Shown here: positions 9,925-23,192 of the stretch, piece after piece
How positions within the stretch are numbered: position 1 is the first letter of the stretch
How the letters are laid out: the number at the start of each line of letters is the position of its first letter
Assembly: GCA_033558025.1 (NCBI GenBank)
Contig: JAUCEF010000003.1
Location: 1,390,001 to 1,454,000 of the forward strand
DNA length: 64,000 nucleotides
Origin: Phytophthora sp. 'mugwort'
Taxonomy: Eukaryota; Oomycota; Peronosporomycetes; Peronosporales; Peronosporaceae
Direction of reading: 5' to 3'
Notes under the pieces: model-generated
Seen by the model: the letters and a program-made list of their open reading frames with translations, nothing else
Told to the model about the DNA's origin: nothing
Database searches by the model: none
Program-made: the position numbers and the translations under genes

Positions 9925-11809
9925 TTATGAGTTGGAGGTACTGTAGACCCAAGCAAACTTGAACGAGTAATCGACACCTGTAGCACAAAACACGTTAGAG
10001 ACCCCAGACGGGTTCCTGAGTTTTTTTAGAACCAAATACCGTACCAAAGTGGGCGACACGACAAGCTAAAGTTACCAGCATCCAGATCATTAATTTCCCT
10101 TGCACGAGCACCATTTGCGTCTCTAACACAAATGCCAGTTGATACAACACGTTCAAGCGGCACTTTCGTCGAATCAAAGCCGCCAGTAGCGCAAACGACA
10201 CGAGCTGCACCAAGCCAAAGAGAAAAACGATCGTGGCCGTGTAATTGACATTCTGGCGCGTCACATTTTTCAAATCGGTGTGGTATTTCGCGTTCGGAAA
10301 ATTGACCATAATTATCATGTAGTTTCCGTAAAAAAGAGGGATAAAGGCCTCGAGGTAGGCGGTCAGGACGAGGCATTCCATCGTATACAGCACCGCGAGG
10401 GTCTCGTTAAGCGTATTGGCGTATTGAGCTCGGGTCGCAGAAACCAATCGCGAATTTTCTCGAGAAATACACAGTTCACTGCTATGTAGACGACTGGATC
10501 TCCGTGTGTTTGGTCTTGTGGGATGCACTGCATTAAGATGACGTCGTCCTAGCAATTGGTGAAGCTTTTCCAAGCAGGAAGACGAGTTTGACGAATATTT
10601 TGGGCTACAAACGATCGATCCGTTCACATTGGGCCAACAATGTGCTAAATGAGACGTTTCCGTGACGGATTTCTCTATCAGAAAGAGCAAATTGTTGTCT
10701 GCAGGCGACAAGTCATGTGATAAACAAGACCGCACACGGATATCAGCAATCGTCTGAGTGGCAAGTTTATCTTGATTCTGACACAATAAACGGAGCGCCG
10801 CGAGTAGATCTTCCTCTGTAAACGCGTCTGTAACTTGACAAAGACGTTGCAAGATTGTGTCGGTCCGACGACGCATTTTCAGGAGCACTAGTAACGTCTG
10901 TGCGACGTCAGTGCCGATAAGAAGCAGCATGGTGGTAAGACTGGACGCAGTTTCCATGAACGTGGCGAGGTAGAGTGAATTGTAGAAATCTACCGTGAAA
11001 ATGACGGCTTCAGGCGTCAAATCTTCCAGGTTTTTAGTGAAATGTAGAACAACGTTCTTGGCCACGAGCTTGATAACTGGCTGGAGGAGAACGACTGGGA
11101 GAATGTAGTGCGTCGACGCCATCGTGTGGAAGAGCAATTGGTAGGCTGGATAGACCATCCCCATGACTTTTTGGGTCGCGATGTAGCACATACAATTCAC
11201 ACAGCGCTCCCGTAACATGACACTCAATAATAGGAACAAAGGGATGTAAAAAGATGGCGTCATAGTGATGTAAAAGAACGGGATCGGGAAGAAACACACG
11301 GCCGAGACGATCATACTAGCCGCGGTGTGAATTAAAGACAAGATCGTCATGAATACAGCAAGTTGGCGCCAGGATAACGTGAATCCATTCACCATAAAGG
11401 TCCCTTGAATGAGAAATGTGGTCGCTGTCACGGCGGATAACATCAACACACGTATCCAGAAGCCATAGTTGGCACGCCAGCCGTCTGCAGGGTCCTGTAG
11501 AGGTAGTAATTCTTGTAAAATAACTAGCAGGAGCATTGGCAGCGGCGTTCCAATGCAGACGAAAAGCACGCGAGTTAAGGACGTTGTCCGCATATACTCA
11601 TCCAGCGCTAAGGACCGCTCGATCGAGTATTTTCCACCATAATAACTGACTTGAAGGGAGCTCCAGAGACGGAGTAGACGTGTGAAGCCTTTATGAAGTT
11701 GAGCAGGAGAACTCGTGACGGGAATGTCGCCAGTTTGGTGCTCAGTTTCTTGCTCAGGAGCAGCGGAAGCCTCCGTCGTGGCATCCGCACGATCGTTTGT
11801 GGGGTCCAT
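9925..11809 (-). CDS. Orphan multi-TM family protein, copy 2
   Basis: CDS complement(join(9925..9977,10045..11809)), 605 residues. This is the cleanest copy: a short polar N terminus, then LQVSYYGGKYSIERSLALDE at about residue 52, the GTPLPM membrane segment, QELLPLQDPADGW, FPIPFF, YPAYQLLF, EDLTPEAVIFTVDFYNSLYL, a variable loop and a C-terminal membrane block ending VAHFG. A 67-nt phase-1 intron (donor GTACGG at 10044, acceptor CAG ending 9978) joins to GVDYSFKFAWVYSTSNS-stop. Without splicing the frame ends in an unrelated tail. The function is unknown. Its similarity to copy 1 across the whole length indicates tandem duplication. Confidence 0.85.
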
Positions 11810-12038
11810 GAAGGAGAGTCAAACACAACGAAAAGGAGAAGTACATCTAGCAGATCAAGACTAAAACAACTACCTAACTATTCTTAATTCTGACCGAAAT
11901 ACCGCGAAATTCTAAGGGCCATCAATAGCTTGAGCTATGACGAAGCTGACCATCCTCGAGACGCACAATAACCGCGACTATAGCGGCCAAAGTCTACACT
12001 AGTGTCTGGTACATTGGATATTAAAGTGTTTCTTGGTC

Positions 12039-14037
12039 TCACTTGGCTGGATCCTCCATCCAGGTAAACTGCAGAGTGAAATCGACTCCTGCATTGGCAC
12101 ATTCGTACGTACATTGGGTTAGTACAAATCTTAATACTCTCACCATAATCTACACGGGACGTACCAAAATGTACAACTCGGAACGCCAAGATAACGAGCA
12201 TCCACATCATCACTTTGCTTTGAATAAGCGCTACTTGGGTCTCCAGGACGAAAGCAAGTAGGTAAAAAGCTTGCAGTCCGTACTTTCGCTGTAGCATTAT
12301 TGCAAGAAGTGCAAACGAGACGAACTCGAGGATTCCAAAGATAAAGACAGATTTTACCGTGTCAGCTACGTTTTCGCGAGTAACGTTATGTAATTCGGTA
12401 TGATATTTCGCGCTTGGGAGGTAGACCATGACAAGAATAAAGTTGGCGTAAAGCATGGCTATAGTAGTGTGCAAATACGAGACAAGCACGAGGCACTCGG
12501 ACGTAAAGAGAGCTTCCAACCCTTCTCGAAGAATATTGGAGCGTCGATACACAAGTGAATTCTGTCTGGAAGATCTTTTCCCTGTCGATCGAGCTTCCGA
12601 AGCCGGAAAGACGAGCATACGGGTTGGTACGATGGCCGTTCCGTGAAATTTTGCATAAAGGAGCGACATTTTTGCACGGTTCTCGACATTAAGTGATACA
12701 ACACGTGCAAAAGAACCGTTTGAGCTCGATCGGGCGACTTTTCTTCCTTGTTGGACCTTCTCCAAGTTATTAAGGCAATGATGGCTTGCTGACGATAACG
12801 TATGAGGGAGACACGATCGTACAGAGATTCCACCAAGATTTTGTTTCCCAATTTTCTCAGAATTACCACAGATTTGTCGCAGTAGACTAACGAGAGATTC
12901 TTTATTGTCCATAGTTCCCGCTGCTCGATGAGCTCGTGCCAGCATTGTGCGGCTTCGTCGGTGAAGCCCGTACAACATTGAGACGGACTGGGCGACGTCG
13001 ACTGTGATGATGATTGCCACGGTGATGGTCGCGCGTGTGCGCTGCATACATGTTGCGAGATAGACTGCGTGGAAAAATTCGACTGTGAAAATGACTGCCT
13101 CTGGCATCATATCTTCGCTATGAACCAGCGCGAGCGTGACAATATACTTCATGACGATTTTAATTAGTGGCAAGAGTAAGATCACTGGAAGTTCGTAGGA
13201 AGTATTCGCTGTTGCGTAAAAAATCACTTCATAGATCGGATACACCACAGGAATGAGCATTTGGCTGCACATATATTGAGCAAATGCGATCAGTTCTTGT
13301 CTGCACTGTAGCATATTCCGAACTGTTTGTTTACCAACAATAACCGTGAACCAAATAACGAGCAGCAGACAGAAAATGGGAATTGTAGATAGAGTAAAGA
13401 ACGGAATGGGGAATCCCACCAGAGCTGCAAGACCCATAGAGACCACTGGATAACTCAAAGCCTGGCACGTAAAGAGCAGCCCTAGCTGACGTAAGGTGAC
13501 AGTGGCGGCTCGAACCATATATTTCGCCTGAACAGCGATCGTACAGCTTACCATGCCTGCTAATATTCCCACTCGCAGCCAAAATCCGTAATTCACTTTC
13601 CAGCCATCTCTCGGATCCCCGAGAGGCAGCGATTCTTGTGAAAGTACCAGGAGTATCATAGGTACCATCGCTCCGGTCACTACAATTGCCACTCGTAGCT
13701 GCGACGTGTTTTCCATATATTCGTCAAGAGCCAGCAGACACTCACAGGAATATCTACTTCCTCGGTAGCTTACTTGAAGAGATTGCCAGCGACGAAACAG
13801 CTCTCTCGATCCCTTTTGGACCATGCGAATGCCATTTCTCAGAGAATCGGCATGGTTTAAGCGAAGAGATGATTGCCGAAGTGGCGGGACGGCAAGCATG
13901 ATGCAAATAATAGCATAGAACAAGTTGGTACGTTGCAAAGGAGGGCCGTACAGTACACAATGGTTGGCTATTTCTGAGCATTGTAGATAAAATATTTTAG
14001 AAACGCTTGATAAAAAATAGGTTACGTGGATCATCAC
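12039..14037 (-). CDS. Orphan multi-TM family protein, copy 3
   Basis: CDS complement(join(12039..12088,12165..14037)). The family blocks are present but more diverged: LQVSYRGSRYSCECLLALDE, QESLPLGDPRDGW, FPIPFF, YPIYEVIF, EDMMPEAVIFTVEFFHAVYL, ECLVLVSYLHTTIAMLY and VLETQVALIQSKVMMWM. A 76-nt intron (donor GTACGT at 12164, acceptor CAG ending 12089) restores the final GVDFTLQFTWMEDPAK-stop. The listed N terminus begins with a hydrophobic stretch not shared by relatives. The internal Met at residue 47 (13899) gives a leader of the same length as copy 2 and is the more likely start. The function is unknown. Confidence 0.78.
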
Positions 14038-14240
14038 GTCACCAGTGAGAATGAATAATCTTATCGTCGTGCGTCTCTAGCGTTCATAGCCAGCTTTAAT
14101 TAACATTTGTGTGCCTATAATTCATGCTAAGCAAATATTTTATTTCTTCTAATCAGCAATTCGAAGTCGAAACTCGCCAGCTACACAGATTGAGCCTCTA
14201 TATTTTACAATGATCGAGATAGAGCTCGGTAGTCTCGATA

Positions 14241-16420
14241 CTATCCTACAGGAGTCCAGAACTTCGGAAATCCAAGACGAGCATATTCAAATTTAAAATC
14301 AACACCTGGTCCAAGCACGAATAAAATAATGTGGTTAATTGAAAATCAAGGAAAAAATAGTAATTACTGAAAGACTTACCATAGTGTATGACCCGAAAGC
14401 ACAGTGTTATGACCATCCAAAGCATCATTTTGCATTGAATAAGCGACCTTTGTGTCTCCAGCACGAACCCAAGTTGGTACAACGGCCTCATTCCGCAGTT
14501 CCGCTTAATCACCACCAGAAGGAGCACAAACGAGATGATTTGTAGCAGTCCAAACACAAAAAAGCGAAGCATCGTACTCCCCACGTTTTCGCGCGTCACG
14601 ACTTTCATCTCGGTGTGATACTGCGCATTATTGAGATGAACCATCGTCAACATGTAAGTGCAATAGAATAAAGGCATGAACGCCTCCACATACGCCGTGA
14701 TGAGAAGACATTCAGCCGTGAAGAGCGCTTCCAAAGACTCTAACAGAATCATTGAGCGTCCGGATACTGGTCGATGTTTTCTCAGACCTCGTTTTATACC
14801 ATTGGGATTAATAGGATGGATAACCTTGGTCTCTTTTCGTGAGCAAATCGAGGAAAAACAACATCGAGTTGGCAGGATATCCTGGTTCGGTATGCTTGGA
14901 TAGCGCGGACCAGTTGAAAATTTGGCTGAATTTTGAGATTTCTTAGATTCTGCACTTACATCAGCTAGGATTTCATCCAGACTTCCCAGCACGTGTTTGC
15001 TCATCGTAGAAATCGGATGAGGAAGACACGATCGTCTACGGATCCCTACGTGTGACAACTTCTTAAAACTCGCTGGATTCCGACATAAAGTGCAGATCAT
15101 AGTCAGCATATTGTCGTTCTTGGTAGTACTCTCGACTGTTTCATAAAGTCTCGTTAAAATACACGACGTTCGACGTTGCATACCACAGAGCATAATAATT
15201 GTCTGGGACAAATCGGTCACGACGATAGCCGCGACTGTCGCGGTCGAAGACGCACTGTGCATGCACGTCGCCACGTAGACGGCATTGAAGAAATCTGCTG
15301 TAAAAATGACTTCCACCGGGATCATATCTTCCAGACTCTTGGCATAATGAAGCACAACATTCTTTAAGGCAACTTTAAGCACCGGCAGAAGTAGAATTAC
15401 AGGGACTTGGTACGATGTTCCTTCCGCTGCGTGGAACAAACTTTCGTAGATTGGGAACAGAAAGACCATCGACGTCTGAGCACACACAAAGCGAACGCAT
15501 CGAGTCACTTGATCTCCGTGTGCGAGCATTCGACTCATCGCACGAGCTCCCACGACGATACGAATAGAAGCAACCAGCAAGAGGAAAAACGGAGGCGCCA
15601 CGAACAAGACGAAGAACGGAATGGGGAACACTAAATAGGCCGCGACGAGCATTGCAAACGCTACGACGCAGGCTGGCATACAAATGTAGAGTAAAAGCAC
15701 TTGCGATGTAGATAGAACAAAGTCGTCAATGAGATACGTCGCTTGGACTATTAGCGCATGCGTCACGATACAGACTAGCACTGCTGTTCGTATCCACATG
15801 CCGTAATTCGCACTCCATCCGTCGCTTAGCTCTTGAAGCGGGATTAATTCTTGTCCGTAGACCAATGCGATCATGGGCAATGGCGTCGCAATGAAGACGA
15901 GCAAAACCCGTCTGAACGATGTCTTCTTCGTGTACTCGTCGAGCGCGAGCACGCGATGAATCGAGTACTTGCCACCGTAATAACTGACCTGCATCTGCTG
16001 CCATCGATGTAAAAGTTTGATAAAGACTTGGACTCTCCAGCTTCGTTCGCTTGGTACGGGAGCTGCCGCATTTCTTAAAGTACTCAGCGGGCAAGATATT
16101 GGTGCTACAGACGCCATCCCCGTTCTATGACTCAAAGAATGGAAGAAGGGTGGTTTCGTGAGTCCACCCGGAATACTTAAAACTGCGACGCCTAAATTGA
16201 GCTGAGCCTTACTTGCTTTACGTGATGAATTACGCGGGCAATTTACTACATTGGTCTGCCTCCCTCTGCATGTGACCAGACTAATGGTCGCAGCTTTAAA
16301 AGCGTTTGGTGGTTCTCTGACTTTATCCTTACGCCCACTTATGATAAAAATGGGATTTAACAATCTGGTAGCTAACATGTAAATACATAAAGTCTCTCGC
16401 AATTTCGATGCATGGGGCAC
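14241..16420 (-). CDS. Orphan multi-TM family protein, copy 4
   Basis: CDS complement(join(14241..14305,14380..16420)), with a probable real start at 16117 (MASVAPIS), because about 100 upstream residues have no counterpart in relatives. Family blocks: MQVSYYGGKYSIHRVLALDE, GQELIPLQELSDGW, FPIPFFVLFV, FPIYESLF, LLLPVLKVALKN, EDMIPVEVIFTADFFNAVYV, ECLLITAYVEAFMPLFY and LETQRSLIQCKMMLWM. A 74-nt phase-1 intron (donor GTAAGT at 14379, acceptor CAG ending 14306) joins to GVDFKFEYARLGF and stops at 14241. It is first in transcription order in the four-copy array. The function is unknown. Confidence 0.78.
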
Positions 16421-16800
16421 AATACGACACTATTGACTCTCCCGAAGAAAGTATTGGGCAAGCAGCTGCCTCTTGTTAAGTGTTGTCGTCAGACGCGAGA
16501 CCAAGAGAGAGCTGAGTTCATGCAGCTTTGATTCTGAATGAATCGACGTAATTTATCTATTCAACTATAATAAATACGGGGGACTTCCCCAGCTATTTTC
16601 CTTGCAAGAAATCATAAGCAATCCTATCGTAGCACTATCGAGATAGTGAGCGGAAAGCAGCAAGTACTTGCTCGTCCGCCGCAGGAGGACGCCGCTGATG
16701 TACATCAAAGAAACCCAAACGACGAGCTGGCGTAGGTCATGTTATAGTTTGCTTTGATATCACTACCACAAGAGCCTATCAATTAACAGCAGCATTTGAA
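16421..16800. other. Intergenic, no feature recognised
   Basis: This is the upstream region of the four-gene minus-strand array. I see no coding similarity or clear repeat. Confidence 0.5.
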
Positions 16801-19220
16801 ATGTCCTCTATGTTATGCCTTTCGTAGCTCTCTGTCTCGCACACTCGCATTAGATGGAGCAAACTTATCGTTGTTCCAAACGAAATGGAAGATCTGTGAA
16901 CACGTCAGTCCAAAATTCGAAAGATGGTTGCGGATCTTGTTGCACATGAAATAGAGTCCTCTTTGATGCGCCGAGCACTTCGAACAGTACCAGGTTGTCG
17001 TTCCTGTCCGGAGCCTCCCTTCCTCGTGCGCAAGCGCAGCGCACACTTCGGCACTGACGCTGACTCAGACGCTCCACCCCGTTGTTGGTGCGTGTGTCGG
17101 TGACCTTAATCAGCTCGTGCTTCTGTGGTGCATGTTGTCGATGAGATTAGACGAGCGGATCGCTGTGATGTCGTTGACGTGAAGTCACTCTCCACAACTT
17201 GGATGACCTGCTCGTGCAGCTTGGACCTAAACTTGAGATGCGTTGATCACTTTTGCTGAGTCTTCTTCCCACGCACCTGGCACTGTACAATATATGCGTT
17301 GACAATTGCCATGTCTAGAAGTCCTAGAAAACGAGAATGGTAGTATTTTTGCAGCCTACCCAGCATCAACATTTTAAGCGAAAGCACATGTCAGTAAGAC
17401 GGACCGTTTGAATCAGGCAGGATAATGCACACTTACTTTGTACTCAACTGAAGCGAGTAAGCTTGCAGCCGCAGATGATCATGCGTATCAACACCGTTCA
17501 TGTATGTCTGGTACTCCAACACCAGTCTGGGGCACTTCACTTTCGATATTGATCCGTCCTTCACTCTCCTCTCGATTGTTGCAATGTCAGTGCTCATATG
17601 CGAAGCCAAAAATAGGTCGGATATCAACCCATCCTAAGGCAACCAAGCCCGGATCACTCTTCGCCGTAGCCATCTTGAACGTTCTCTTCGAACGCTAGCC
17701 GGTCGCTTCTTGAAGTCGAACTGCACCTTTTAACACCATCCTTGCCTATTTCGTTTGGATTGTGCCGCAGTAGTTGAAACCCATCTTTCGAAGCTGCTGT
17801 GTGAGTGGTATTGAGGTATAATACCTGTCAGCAACAACAACGCGCCTCCCTTCGTACGGTTTACCTTCGAATATGCACAACAGGTTTCGGGGTACGGCAG
17901 CTGGACCATTCTTGTTGTCATTAGCTGCAGCATTACGTATTGACTGGCTTTTCTTACCAGCATCAAGCTCCGCCCTGTATATGTGACACAGACATTAGTA
18001 GTTATAATGACACTTCTGCAAGGCATGCAATACAAAACCTGATACAGTATCCGGTGGCCGCACAGCACGTGAGAACTCACTTCGAGCCCCACTTGTGCAG
18101 CTTATCTTTGATGTACGTCCTCGTGGGGTTGTGGTGATTCCGAGAGGGGAGTATCCCTTTGTCGATAGGTATCTTCGAGCCGAGAACGTATCCGGTTTTG
18201 AACGTTCTCTCCAATGTAGCTAATACCGGGCGTATCTTCCAGGCCGATCAAGCGCAGCATTGGGGCCTCTATTGTCAGCGAAATGAAGAAACCGTGTCAC
18301 ACTCTTGAAGCGATCGCGCGACATCACATCTCCAAAAGTGCCACAAGGAAAACCCCACGCTCAGCGCGTTTCCAGTGATCTGCGATGCGCTTTTTGAGAG
18401 CAATCGCACGAGCAAAAAGAAGTCCAACCCAATGTCGTAGCTCCACCGGCTGGATTTTGGTGAATCCACGAAGCCTTTCTCGAATTTTCTCTCTTGGTTG
18501 CGGGACCTGTGCGCTACCAGGTCGTCGTTGGCTCTGATTGATCTTCTCCACGCTATCTGCAAGCGTTTGTTCCTAGTATGTATGCGTGGCGGATACAACA
18601 TGGTGCCAAAATCGGCGTGGCAAGAAATACATGAACAGTTCCAGTGGGTTATCCTTACACGTCATAATGTCATCACTGGGTCCGTAGTAGCCGTCTAGAT
18701 ATCATCTATGACATGCTCCATTTCAACAGGACGTACAGCGTTTTGTCGGCACATTCTCACCCGTTTCCTTTATTGCACTAAGCTCCGCTTACCAAACACT
18801 CTTGAGCACTCTAAAACTTAAAAAAAAAACAATTAGTATATCATAGCAAAGTACTACATCGTTATTTTCGCGTAGTTTATACCTTGAATGCGGTTCTCAA
18901 TTTCAGGGTGTGGTGTTGTCAAACGTGCAGGAAGTTCATACTCAGAAGGCTCGCCATCATCTCGTAGCTCGCTGCTTTGACTATCCGACTCCTCGCCACT
19001 ATCGCTGTCAGCAAAATCCATGCCACTCGCCACTTGCAGGGCGTCTTCATCACTATCAGACTTCGATTCATTGTCGCAGCGGTATGATGCCGTGCTCCGT
19101 CGCGGCGCTCTCATCGTCTTCACGAGAGTTTCTCTGTCTTCGAATACATCGTTATTCGTGTCGTCGATAGCTTCATCGTCTGAATCCAAACAGCAATCAC
19201 CTGCAGCCCCCATCAGATTC
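16800..19220 (-). pseudogene. PiggyBac-like transposase relic (old)
   Basis: Minus-strand fragments in several frames carry PiggyBac-type signatures. A C-terminal cysteine ribbon reads YCSKCSAHQRGLYFMCNK near 16900-17000. A VKCPRLVLEYQTYMNGVDTH block lies near 17480-17560, matching the C-terminal catalytic region of PiggyBac-like proteins. A degraded middle part spans 17730-18600. An acidic, Asp/Ser-rich N-terminal piece lies at 18854-19213. Order and strand are consistent with one element. Multiple stops and frame changes show it is dead, and no terminal repeats were found. Confidence 0.65.
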
Positions 19221-20170
19221 GGATCCAGCCTGTGCGCATAGTCAAATCGCCCGTGTTGTGCAGGACACTCTTGCGTTGGACAGGGAGATGGTGTGTGAGT
19301 TACCGCACACTGTCCATCGCCGGCGTCAGGTCTCTGATCGTCGCCGATTACGCCGGCTCATTGACAGTTTCCACACTAATATCACTGCTCGCCCTTGCGA
19401 GGGACTGCGAGAATCTACGATCATTGTTTGTGGTTCCACAGCAGCACGAGGCAGCTGAGGAGTCCCAGATCTGCGGTCGTATTCTGGAGTTGTAAACAGA
19501 TGCCGAGCTGCACCGGAACGGCGGCCGAGAAACTGGCGTCTGGACAATGGTGGAGCAGCTAACGGGGGACTCATGTAGATACCACTTACCCGTAGTTCAA
19601 ACCACGTGACGGAGCAGTCTTCCATCCCTCCTTTTGAGGAAGCTGAGTACTTGCTAGAAGGCAACGCTATCGACGTCGAGTTCCGTTCCGTCGGGGGCAG
19701 GGATGAGCTTTGCTGGGATATCTGGACAATGGTTCGCTATCCAGAAACTCCAGCGAAGTTGCAAAGATCCGACGCCCAATCTCACCAATCGTATTGCGAA
19801 TTGGTAGGTGAATGAGCCAATCAGATTGTGTATCGATTACCTTCCTTCAGCTACCTTCGGTTTGCGGATTTCGCGCCATACCAAATTCAAATGAAGATAT
19901 GCCGTCCCTGTCAGGGTATACTAAAAAAAAAAGGATGCTGTCTTCAATGACTAATTAGCGCTATTCATTCGAAGTAAAGCTGAAAGTATACCACGTCATC
20001 TGTGCTGTCCAAACCGTGAACGAAGTTCAGGACCCAGCGTTCTCGCTCAAAAAGAGCACAATATGTGAAATTATTGGGTTTGGTGTAATGAATAACCAAA
20101 AAATGAATTAGCTTTACCCAGCTACCGCTACGCCTTGCAGTTATAGGGCTGCCGTCAACGACAAGCAGGT
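19221..20170. other. Gene-poor stretch, nothing recognised
   Basis: Only short unrelated ORFs and an A-run near 19925 are present. No domain similarity was recognised on either strand. Confidence 0.45.
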
Positions 20171-20174
20171 AGAA

Positions 20175-20300
20175 TCACATGATTTTCGGTTTTGCCACAC
20201 GAAGTCAGTTATCTCACAAAGGATCGGGTGATCTCACACACGATTATAGTGGTGTCACACAGGAATGTGGTAGTTGCACACAGAAGTCTCTCAAACCACA
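20175..20300 (+). repeat. Short phased repeat, TCACA-type core about every 20 bp
   Basis: Cores of the form (T/C)CACA recur at 20175, 20194, 20212, 20232, 20253, 20274 and 20295, a spacing of 18-21 bp. Flanks such as GTGATCTCACA are partly conserved. It looks like a decayed minisatellite. Confidence 0.5.
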
Positions 20301-20934
20301 CAATTTCTGGTACAGGTGTTCCCGGCAAATCTACAAAGGTCGGACTAATAAAGACGGCGAAGAGAACAAACGTCGCAGGGGAGTCACGGATAGATAAATT
20401 TACTAATTTATTACGAATTGTCCACTAGAAGCAGAGAATGCGGCGCATCGACATTGTCGAAGTCGGTCGTGGTACGAATACCCGAGTATACCCAGCAGTT
20501 CTTATTATATCTGGAGTTGGTTGCAAACCTTTGATTACCAACACAACACGTCACTGTAAACATAATGTTCATTGTCAGGCTTTAATTTGCCACTGCAACC
20601 CAGCAACTAGTGCATGCATGCATGTTTCCCGCGCGACGACATTTTCCCTTATATCAGTACATGTTCGGATTATGCGCACATCAGCCGGCAGAGCCATTAA
20701 CTAACTGTGCAAGGTATAAGCTGGTCGCAGTTGTAGATTAGGCGGGGGAACTTGTAGGTCCACACTTGTGCAGCACCAACCCATCCGGCAGCCATTTATA
20801 TCCAATCAGACGGGTACATCTCAAATTGCAACACGCTCTTCATACGCAATCACCATTCTGAAAAGCAGCGTCAGCGGCGAAGTGCAGCGCGACCCCACCA
20901 CACGTCGGCAGCTACAGCTCGGCCTCCAGCGCTC

Positions 20935-21235
20935 GGCCAGCAGATTCCGAGGGCAGTCTACATATGCGCGACCGGTGCGGAACCGAGGAAGTTGGTGGTG
21001 GTGGCGTGCGAGCTCAAACTGATGTGCTATGTGTGAATGTTGCGTGCAGGCGTACAGTAACATGTCGGCTGCCACAACTCGCCCCTTAGTGTCTGGCAAG
21101 CAGTTCCGAGAGTAGCCCACGTCCGGACAACCAGTGCGCAGCTTATGCAGTTGGGGGTGTTGTCGTACGAGTTCTAACCTATATGCTTTGTGTGGATTTG
21201 TATGCGTGCAGCTTTGCAATACGTATAAAAAGTAA
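20935..21235. repeat. Diverged tandem duplication, unit about 150 bp
   Basis: The stretch around 20935-21085 (agcagattccgagggcag onwards) is matched by 21085-21235 (aagcagttccgagagtag onwards). Both contain a G/T-rich middle and a tgtgctttgtgtg-like segment. Many substitutions separate the copies. No terminal repeats or coding potential were recognised. Confidence 0.5.
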
Positions 21236-22029
21236 TGATTGGACTGCAATATGGAGTTGTGCTGAATATGAATTGTGTAAAGTTCTACACGACTACTAAA
21301 CTCGTATGCGCGCGCAAATTTGCCAGTCAACGTCGAAAATGAAACGGTGTTTAGAGATCTCATTCATGCATGAGCGCTGGTCAGTTTTTAGCTGGGCGAC
21401 CAACTGCAGGCGCTTGGTGCCGCGATCGCTTTCTGCAATGGAACGATCCACTAAAACCTCACGCCCCGCTGAGTCAACAAGCCCCGATTTTCTTTTTCAT
21501 TGCAAAACGTAGGTGGACGCAATAGGCAATTTTTCTTCAAAATCTGCAACCACACGTGCGCTGTACTACATCCACAGACCAGCCTGCCGGACGTTGCCCT
21601 TCAATTTCCATGCGAGCGTAATTAACACCTACATGTGCTGCGACCGTCAGACATCTTCGGTGCGCCTTCTCGACGGCACAAACACTCTTTTAGCTGGTTT
21701 TGTCATGACGGCAACTACTCCACCCCAGCTGTTGTTAAAGCCTAAGTTCTCCACGAGGAGTTTGTCATGCGCAAGCTCCCTCATTCGCGTTGCCAGTGCT
21801 GTCGAGGGCTCCGTAATCGTAATGTCACGAAAAGGACGCTGCCTCCGGACTCTCTGGTAACACACTGAAATAGGAGACGCAGCAAAGTGCCAGTCTTCAG
21901 CTTCAGATGTCGTGAATAGTGCTGCTTGATGTGACGGTTGAACTGTTTGACGGGTTGTTAGTGGTAGCAAAACCCGGTGGCTCCAGCAGCACTGCCACAT
22001 AAAGTATCACCTGCTAAACACCTCTTGCG
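21236..22029. other. Unassigned stretch between repeat and MULE relic
   Basis: A minus-strand frame at 21647-22000 gives a mixed polar peptide that I could not assign. It may be a further transposon fragment. Nothing else is recognisable. Confidence 0.35.
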
Positions 22030-23159
22030 AGAAATATGCAGCTAATCCTGGGCCGTCAGGAAACTCCTTCCAACGCTTGAAAGACGCATCAGCCACGCGT
22101 AAAAATCTTCTTTCGAATCGACGAAATAGATGTCGTAAATACCGTGTCTAATGTCTGCGGCTGCAGCAACAGGAATTGCCTTCAAGCGCTTATTCACGTT
22201 CAACAGAGCGTGAAAAAGCACATGAGAAAGTTGTAGGTAGACGTCGGTCCAAACACTTCTTGGAGCGCATTGTACTGGGCATCGTCTGCATCTCCCATGA
22301 CATTCTTCAGGTGAACAATCTGACCGGCTATTTTCGTATACACTCTGAGAAATGCTGCAAGCGCAGATGTGATAACGGGCTGCGTCGTTTGAGAGACGAT
22401 GCAGAAAGCCATGAGATGAAAAGTTCGACTGTGGTCTGAGATTGCAATAACCAGCACCGGGTATCCCTTTCGCGACAGATTATAAGTTGCATCGATGCTA
22501 AATACAAAACTTTCGGCAGGTCTGTTGAGGCGCTGAAGCAGAGACTTGGTGGTAACCCAACGATGAATGGCTTCCCATCGCTGCCATTTCCTGGGCAAGC
22601 GTTTCCATCCGCATCATAGTCGCCCGTAAACGCAATGGGTGCATGCACGTCTTCCGTCCATGACGGATCCGACTTCTCCCTCACCACTCCAGTAATGTCC
22701 TGAAAACGATCGTGACTAGCTAGGTTTGTTTTAACGTAGTTGTTCACAAAGTTTTGCACCGTAGACAGTTCAGGCAAATCGTGCGATGGGATCTCAAACT
22801 TTTGACGTAAGCCGTTAAGGATCCGAAGCGGCTTGGCTTACCGCTGCCATGAGCTTGCAATACTACGTGTGGGCGGCCTTTAACGCTAGATTCGGTGGGT
22901 TCTCTGCCATCGAAAGGTGCTCTCCATTCACATATATTGATGCGAGCCCCGACCTACTGCAAGTCGTCATCTCACATCTCCATCTGCACTTCACGCCTGG
23001 AAACATCAACTTGCACTCCTTCGACGTGCACTCCAACATCTTGTAGCGCATAGGATGGGGCAACCCCGATGCACGCATGGCCCAGTTCACGCTTGGGCTC
23101 TTTCCTGACCGGCTACGTTTATTTTCTTCCAGGATTGCCAATACTCTTTCTTCCGGCAC
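22030..23159 (-). pseudogene. MULE-type (Mutator-like) transposase relic
   Basis: Around 22460-22500 the minus strand reads FSIDATYNLSRKGYPVLV, followed by SDHSRTFHLMAFC and VMGDADDAQYNAL. This is the DDE-core layout of MULE transposases (D in a beta strand, later GD and A.YNA). Upstream, 22863-23159 has a Cys-rich N-terminal segment with CTSKECKLMFPGVKCRWRC spacing, as in a zinc-binding DNA-recognition domain. Frame changes between pieces and missing termini make it non-functional. Confidence 0.6.
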
Positions 23160-23192
23160 CAGCCCTATAGCAGAATGAGGATTGCTATCAGT

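Noticed and set aside
20175..20300. CRISPR-like array
   Set aside because: Units are about 20 bp with no separate repeat and spacer, the copies are diverged, and the genome is eukaryotic.
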